Of a stretch of 25,130 bases of DNA, positions 20,324-25,130 are shown one piece after another. Position numbers and translations under genes: made by a program. Source of the DNA: Oehlia diaphana. Taxonomy: Eukaryota; Glomeromycota; Glomeromycetes; Glomerales; Glomeraceae. The stretch is from NCBI GenBank assembly GCA_003833135.1, contig QZLH01000257.1, forward strand, positions 34,421-59,550, read 5' to 3'. Every line of letters starts with the position of its first letter. Positions within the stretch are counted from its first letter, which is position 1. The notes beneath the pieces are model-generated. The model saw only the letters and a program-made list of their open reading frames with translations, was not told the origin of the DNA and did not search any database.

Positions 20324-21813
20324 TTATTTTTTAACAACTTGAAAAACTTCATAGTCATCGGCTTTAAACTCATTTTCTGGTATATCAATTTTAGGATAAG
20401 AATAATCATTTTGATAGCTATACCAGGTCCCATTATTGAAATATAAATCACTACCTCCACCAAATTGCGCGCCATTATATGAATAACAACCTATAGAATA
20501 TGGATTACCATTACTATAACCTGCTTTTACACTTTGAAGGTTATCTTTATTTACAAACGCGAATAAGAAACTATCATAAGTTGATTTCCATTGATTACTC
20601 GAGTCCCAATAAAGTGGATTATATCCTCCAACTATTTGCTCTGAATTTGAAACTTTAACCACAACAATAGTAGCACCTTTATTATCACATTTTTTATGAA
20701 ATGCAGTATTTGTATTTCCATCCTTACTAGCACGATAAAGTAAATTAAAATTAAAAGGAATAGTATTTTCGTTATAATAAAACTGATTTTTCTTTTCAAT
20801 CAAACTAGAAAAAATGGCAAAATGTTTGTTATTAACGATAATAGAATCATAAATACATCTTGTTTTTCTAGGAGATTGTATACTAATATTTAATTGCTCA
20901 TCTGGAGCCATATGAAATAAAAGTACATTATTAACTAAATCCTTTGGTATTACCTTTTTAAAAGGGTATACTTTAGTTATAAAATCTGCTGAAGAGATAT
21001 GATAAAATCTTATTGATGGAATAAATCTATGAATAGTTCTTTCCATAATTACAACTGCTTCTTTATTCCATTTCTTAACATCTTGCTGAATAGAAGGATT
21101 TTGAGAAAAACACCATTTAATCAGGTTATTCCATATATCAATTTCATGCAATGATAAATCATCTCGTTTTAAAAGTAACTCTAATAAAGGTGCTTTTAAA
21201 TTGATAAATTTCTCAGAATTAAATAGTATGTCTGGCTTAGCACAAATTTCTTCAAGACAATAATTCCATAAATCTGTGAAAGCTTCATGCTGGTAGACCA
21301 TTTCAAGAATTTCTGTAGGATTTTGTTGCAAAAATTCATGTTGATGTTTAATCAAATATTCCTGGATACAAATGATTAAAGTTTGTAATTTAAGTTCATC
21401 TACTGCTATCAAAAGCTTTAGAACATCTGGTCCTTGTAATTTCGCCAAATCAATCTTTCCACAATAAATAAATCTAAATATATATAAAAAAAAATTAGTT
21501 ACAGTGGCAATAATTTTATATAATTATACATAGTACTTTTATATTTGTTTTTTCATTACCTTAAAATGATTTTAAATAATTGAGGAGAAATATTAGGGAA
21601 ATTAAAAATAAATATTCCATCCTTTTTCTTGGTCAATTCATTAGAGAGTTCCGTACGAAAATATTGAGACCTAATACGCAAAATATTTGAGAACGCATGT
21701 AATTCTTTTCTGTTTTCATTTTCACCGGTGAAAATAATAACATCATATCCTTTGTCAGTTTCGAACAATTTTTCATAATCACTAATAGCTTCCTGACAAT
21801 ATTCAAAAGACAT
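20324..21813 (-). CDS. BTB-BACK-TLD domain protein, two exons, 467 aa
   Basis: Exon 1 is 21813-21560 and exon 2 is 21473-20324, joined across an 86-nt GTAATG...TTTAG intron within an Arg codon (residue 85), giving 1404 coding bases. Residues about 20-125 form the BTB/POZ fold (GYDVIIFTGENENRKELHAF, LRIRSQYFRTELSNE, FIYCGKIDL). Residues about 130-250 form BACK (LLLKRDDLSLHEIDIWNNLI, KWCFSQNP). Residues about 290-465 form the TLD domain (NLLYRASKDG, IVGGYNPLYW, FGGGSDLYF, ending DYEVFQV). Length and order match the large BTB-TLD family seen in Rhizophagus. BTB-BACK proteins often act as cullin-3 adaptors, and TLD domains in other proteins are linked to oxidative-stress protection or V-ATPase binding; the role here is unknown. 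The ATG at 21813 directly precedes the BTB helix and follows an A/T-rich leader. No defect was seen. Confidence 0.93.
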
Positions 21814-22016
21814 GGTTTATAATTTTTTTTTTTTTTTAAAAGAAAAAGAAAAAGAAAATTTGTATTACAATGTTTGATCAACGTTTATTCATTTATTCTT
21901 TATTAGATAATCACATGATAAATTTATAATGAGTAACGGTCACACAATCATATAATAAGCTTTTAAATTAACCAATTCAAGGTTAAAATGCCCTGCAATT
22001 CTAAATTTTTAAAGAC

Positions 22017-22215
22017 ATTAAAGATTTTAACAAAATAGTAATTTAAAAAAATTAGGGAGAAATATTAGGAAAGATAAAAATAAATTTCATTGGTCAATTC
22101 GTTAAAAAAACATTATGCAAAAATTTTGAATGTACAGTACATATATTTTCTTTTCACTGACATGTATAATAACGTTATATTCCTTATCAGATTTAAGGTA
22201 AATTTTAAGAAATAA
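22017..22215 (-). pseudogene. Relic of a second BTB-TLD first exon
   Basis: The minus strand reads LKSDKEYNVIIHVSEKKIYV, parallel to FETDKGYDVIIFTGENENRK in the intact gene. It then runs through a stop and frame changes to a RIDQ and NISP-like stretch. The downstream DNA (22040-22110) matches the intact exon around GGAGAAATATTAGG. Only the N-terminal part of the BTB domain is left. Confidence 0.65.
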
Positions 22216-22368
22216 TATATAAAATATATAAAAAAATGTATAGAATATACATTTAATTTTCATTAATAATATAATTGATATAAAATTTGGTCTGTAGACT
22301 GTATATACAATTATAAGAAGTTTAAAATTACATAAAACATGATAAAGTTTAAAGCTCAATAAATCAAT

Positions 22369-22569
22369 TTAAAACTTAATTAATTGATAAGTAGGAGGTT
22401 TAGTTTTATAAGCATAATATTCACAAACATCAATAACAAAATCTGAATATATTTCTTTGGTTTCATCAGATAATTTGTGCCACTTCTTAGAGATAACTAA
22501 TCGAAAATATTTATTAAGTTTATTATGTCCTTTAAGTTCCAGATAATATTGATTCATCATAATAGTCAT
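22369..22569 (-). pseudogene. Short HMG-box-like ORF, probably truncated
   Basis: A 66-codon frame contains VISKKWHKLSDETKEIYSDF (residues 25-44), with Trp30 and the pattern I-S-K-x-W-x-x-L-x-D-E-x-K-x-x-Y. This matches helices 2-3 of HMG boxes, DNA-bending domains such as those of the MATA-HMG family that is greatly expanded in Rhizophagus. The first helix, usually with a basic RPxNAF-like start, is not visible. An in-frame stop lies about 36 bases upstream of the ATG, and a foldback element begins about 50 bases further on. The C-terminal tail AYKTKPPTYQLIKF resembles a normal protein end. It may be a last exon, or a gene cut short by the element. The family call rests on this one helix pair. 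Confidence 0.45.
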
Positions 22570-22620
22570 TGCATGCGTGTAATATTTAATTATTCATAAA
22601 ATAACTAGGTAATGGGATCC

Positions 22621-23043
22621 GTTGTAATGTCCGAAGCACTCGTTTAAACTCAAAAAAATTAACTAAAATTTTTATAATCACGCGTCAGACGCGTCACCAA
22701 AAATTTACCCCAGTAACGCCACAAAAAATTTCCACCCCATGTGATTTTTAGCTGCCATTATATGTCTCAGCTGGCATTAAGAAATTAAGCATGTGACAAA
22801 TAATGAGTAACAAATAGGATTTTACACACTGAAAAAAAAATCTGTCCCTAGAATACATAGTAAAAATGGAAAACAGGAAAGGTGTGACGCCTTTTTTAAG
22901 GTCACGTGGGGTGGAAAAATTTTGTGGGAAGATGTCACTGAAAAATCTGATCACGTGATAATAATCAATAATCAGACTGGTTACTCCTCTCTCAGAAATA
23001 AAATAATTAAACGCATACGGACAGACATATCTTGCATTACAAT
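22621..23043. mobile_element. Foldback/MITE-like element with long imperfect inverted arms
   Basis: Both ends read TTGTAATG inward (22622-22629, and the complement at 23035-23042), followed by TGTCCG and CGTTTAA blocks in each arm. The best arm match is CCACAAAAAATTTCCACCCC (22720-22739) against the complement of GGGGTGGAAAAATTTTGTGG (22908-22927), each flanked by a CATGTGA/CACGTGA-type word. A palindromic ACGCGT occurs twice in ACGCGTCAGACGCGT (22682-22696). Arms of about 120-140 bp surround a centre near 22745-22900. No ORF of transposase type is present, and the target duplication was not resolved. Confidence 0.55.
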
Positions 23044-23956
23044 GTGTCTAACTGAATATGTCCGAAGCGTAGCTGAGGACAAATAAAAAAAATTATTATT
23101 ATTTTTTATTTAATAAAGGGAGTATTGAAGACAATAACCATAATTTTACTTTGATAAGAGTTAATATTATAGAATACAGATTAACTGTAAGGTAATGAGT
23201 CAATTTTAAAATTGCATAATACTTTAAAGTACTAAATATTTATATACTCTCACGTGTCTCACATAGTATATATTCCTAATTACGCATCTCAAGTCCCTTT
23301 CCCATAGTTTTTTTTTTTGTAACTATTAAATACTATGTTTTCAGCAAATTATATTTAAGTTGAGAGATAAAAGCTATAATATTTATTAGCGGTAAATAAG
23401 ACTTACATGTAAAAATTGGCCAAAACAATTTTGTAAATAATATTAGAATGCGAAATTGTATAATTTTAAATCCGCATTTTATAGTTCATTGTTTATTGTT
23501 TTCTCTTCAATAATATGGGACAATAATTATTTTATGATAAATGAAATATACAAATAAATTAGATAAAATTCCAGTGCCAAATTTTTACAATTTTGATATG
23601 AATTAGTTTACTAAATGATATGAATTAAATGATTAAAAGTAAAAAAAGAAAAATTACAATTTGTATGATCATTAATAATTATAATGTGGCAGAAAGTGGA
23701 ATTTAATATAATGACAATCAAATTAAATATTGTGATTAAACGTTATTAATAACAGAATTGCATATAAAAGAACTTATTATTTTTATGAGTTAATAAGTTT
23801 CATGTCATTAGAAATGAGAATGATTCACTAACTGTGAATCATATTAAATTTAAAAACTACCCACAAATTTAATTAAATGAATCTGTACGTTAATTTAATC
23901 TAACCTATAATTGTCAATAATTTTAATACATCTGATTCTTATGATCATATTTTATG
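23044..23956. other. Gene-poor stretch
   Basis: It contains ATGTCCGAAGCGTAGCTGAG then GACA at 23057-23080, an imperfect hairpin repeating the TGTCCGAAGC word seen at 22629-22638. It also contains a perfect 9-bp stem with a 5-nt loop (ATGATTCAC...GTGAATCAT, 23820-23842). No gene was seen. Confidence 0.45.
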
Positions 23957-24147
23957 ATAAATGGACCGTCCCTTTTTTCAACCATTCGTTATAAAATACA
24001 GAACAAAACATCGAGTCCTGGTACAATAAATATTTGAATAGGCAGACATAAATTCCTTTAACATTTTATTGTTCTACTGCATAAATAATAATATCATGTC
24101 CAATTTCTGTTTAACAAAATTTTCATAATCCTTAGATAACACTTTTA
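23957..24147 (-). pseudogene. Relic of a third BTB-TLD first exon
   Basis: Across three reading frames the minus strand gives LSKDYENF, then TEIGHDIIIYAVEQ and a stop, then KEFMSAYSNIYCTRTR, then FCSVFYNEWLKKG. These line up in order with the intact BTB exon 1 (ISDYEKLF, GYDVIIF, KELHAFSNILRIRS, YFRTELSNE). At least two frameshifts and one stop make it a clear pseudogene fragment; exon 2 is not visible downstream. Confidence 0.75.
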
Positions 24148-24645
24148 AAAATTTTAAAAATATTATTGATGTTAAATTAATAAAAATAAGGTTTTGACTC
24201 TAAATTTTATGTCGAAAATTTTATTAGAAAGGAAATTATTAATGCATAAAATGCATATAAATATAATTTTGACAAATATAATATACAGTATATACAAATG
24301 TAAAATCAATCCTATTTTCAAAATAACTTCTACTTTCACACTGTCCATATTGATACATACCATAAAATACACAAAGCTTTAACCATACACTAATTAGTTG
24401 TAACCGTACTGTAAAATAAAAGTCCATTTTGGAAACAATGTAAAAAATCTAAGTATATCAATTTCAAAAGATCGAAAATTCTAACATTTTAAGAGGCATT
24501 AAAATACTCCGTGTATCTTTTTTAGTAACCTAACATAGATTAGAAATATACCATATAATTTATATATATATAGTATATATAAATAAAAACACTTAGACGA
24601 CATTCTATATAAAGAACTACTATATAAATATATACATCAAAATTG
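24148..24645. other. AT-rich spacer between BTB relics
   Basis: Overlapping short frames on both strands (24172-24427) are rich in I, Y, F and C without a domain. I see no gene. Confidence 0.4.
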
Positions 24646-24652
24646 AATAGCA

Positions 24653-24685
24653 AACTAGTTATTTCTTAACAGCATAGCGGACATG
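24653..24685 (-). pseudogene. Relic of the 3' end of a BTB-TLD gene
   Basis: GCAAACTAGTTATTTCTTAA at 24651-24670 differs by one base from the sequence at the stop codon of the intact gene (20315-20334), in the same orientation. It lies upstream of the relic at 23957-24147, so it comes from yet another family copy. Confidence 0.5.
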
Positions 24686-24689
24686 CTCA

Positions 24690-25130
24690 TATCACCTTAC
24701 CGATCATTTGCCGATCACTAATTCCGGATTTTAAAAACATTGCAAAATCACAAATATTTTTTCAAATAATGTGGCAAAAAAATAATGGAAATCTAAGTAA
24801 AAACACTAAATTATCATATGACTTTAATTATGTAATTATTAGCACAATTTTTAATAATATTATAAACTTATTATTCGTATGTGATAATTCACTAATTATT
24901 GCCGATCATCAAACAAAAATTGAAGTGCGAAGATGAATATGCGAGTGCGAAACTTAAGAATTTGCACAAATATTCTTTATATTATATAATATTAATGGTA
25001 AAAATAAAACAGTGATCCGGTCCATAATACAGGTTTTTTATTAGTAACATATTTAGTGAATAATTTCGTAAAATGAATAAATATATGCCAAATAATAATA
25101 AAAGCTAAAAAGTTTCTAATGAAATTTAAT
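24690..25130. other. AT-rich right edge
   Basis: GCCGATCA occurs at 24709-24716 and again at 24901-24908. I see no gene. Confidence 0.4.

Noticed and set aside
21633..22359. Minus open frames of 82 and 85 codons
   Set aside because: The first is another frame of BTB exon 1; the second crosses the BTB relic but its upstream half is AT-rich noise.
24172..24427. Three overlapping frames on both strands
   Set aside because: I/Y/F/C-rich, mutually overlapping, and without any domain.
1..25130. CRISPR arrays, tRNA and rRNA genes
   Set aside because: No regularly spaced repeats and no tRNA or rRNA signature words were seen on either strand, though a tRNA scan was not possible here.

Overview
The window looks like nuclear DNA of an arbuscular mycorrhizal fungus of the Rhizophagus type. 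This is inferred, not proven, from strong A+T richness with long homopolymer runs, short introns (63-88 nt) with GTAAGT-like donors, a fungal membrane-anchored P450, a BTB-BACK-TLD gene, a protein-kinase relic with a cysteine-rich front end, a possible MATA-HMG-like fragment, and many small transposon relics. Gene density is very low: only two genes can be rebuilt intact, both on the minus strand, and no operon logic applies.

Layout. 1-530: GC-rich palindromic repeat island (CCCTGGAT/ATCCAGGG units). 530-2594: AT-rich DNA with purine tracts. 2595-4448 (minus): a six-exon cytochrome P450 of 488 codons with all core motifs; its second intron carries a perfect 28-bp palindrome. 4449-6590: no gene seen; one imperfect hairpin at 6174-6258. 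6600-8160 (minus): decayed protein-coding remnants of unknown identity. 8544-9021: a complete non-autonomous hAT-type element with 8-bp target duplication and inverted arrays of a GGTCRGTTAAAY-like repeat. 9766-10105: two head-to-tail copies of a repeat whose ends are inverted. 10500-14620 (minus): scattered coding fossils, one of which resembles the Rep region of a Helitron. 15479-15622: a second, diverged member of the same hAT family, again with an 8-bp duplication. 15630-18200: mostly featureless AT-rich DNA. 18208-18504 (plus): a possible cysteine-rich terminal exon. 18600-19930 (minus): a protein-kinase pseudogene. 20324-21813 (minus): an intact two-exon BTB-BACK-TLD gene, surrounded by at least four relics of the same family (about 19995, 22040, 23957 and 24653). 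22369-22569: a short HMG-box-like ORF beside a foldback/MITE-like element at 22621-23043.

The genes do not form a pathway. The P450 is probably an ER-bound monooxygenase. The BTB-BACK-TLD protein and the kinase relic belong to families that are strongly expanded in these fungi, and the relics around them fit birth-and-death turnover. I did not find a coherent undescribed system. The best items for follow-up are the hAT pair with internally amplified repeats, the palindromic island at the left edge, the possible cysteine-rich exon, and the fossil proteins at 6600-8160 and 14389-14616.
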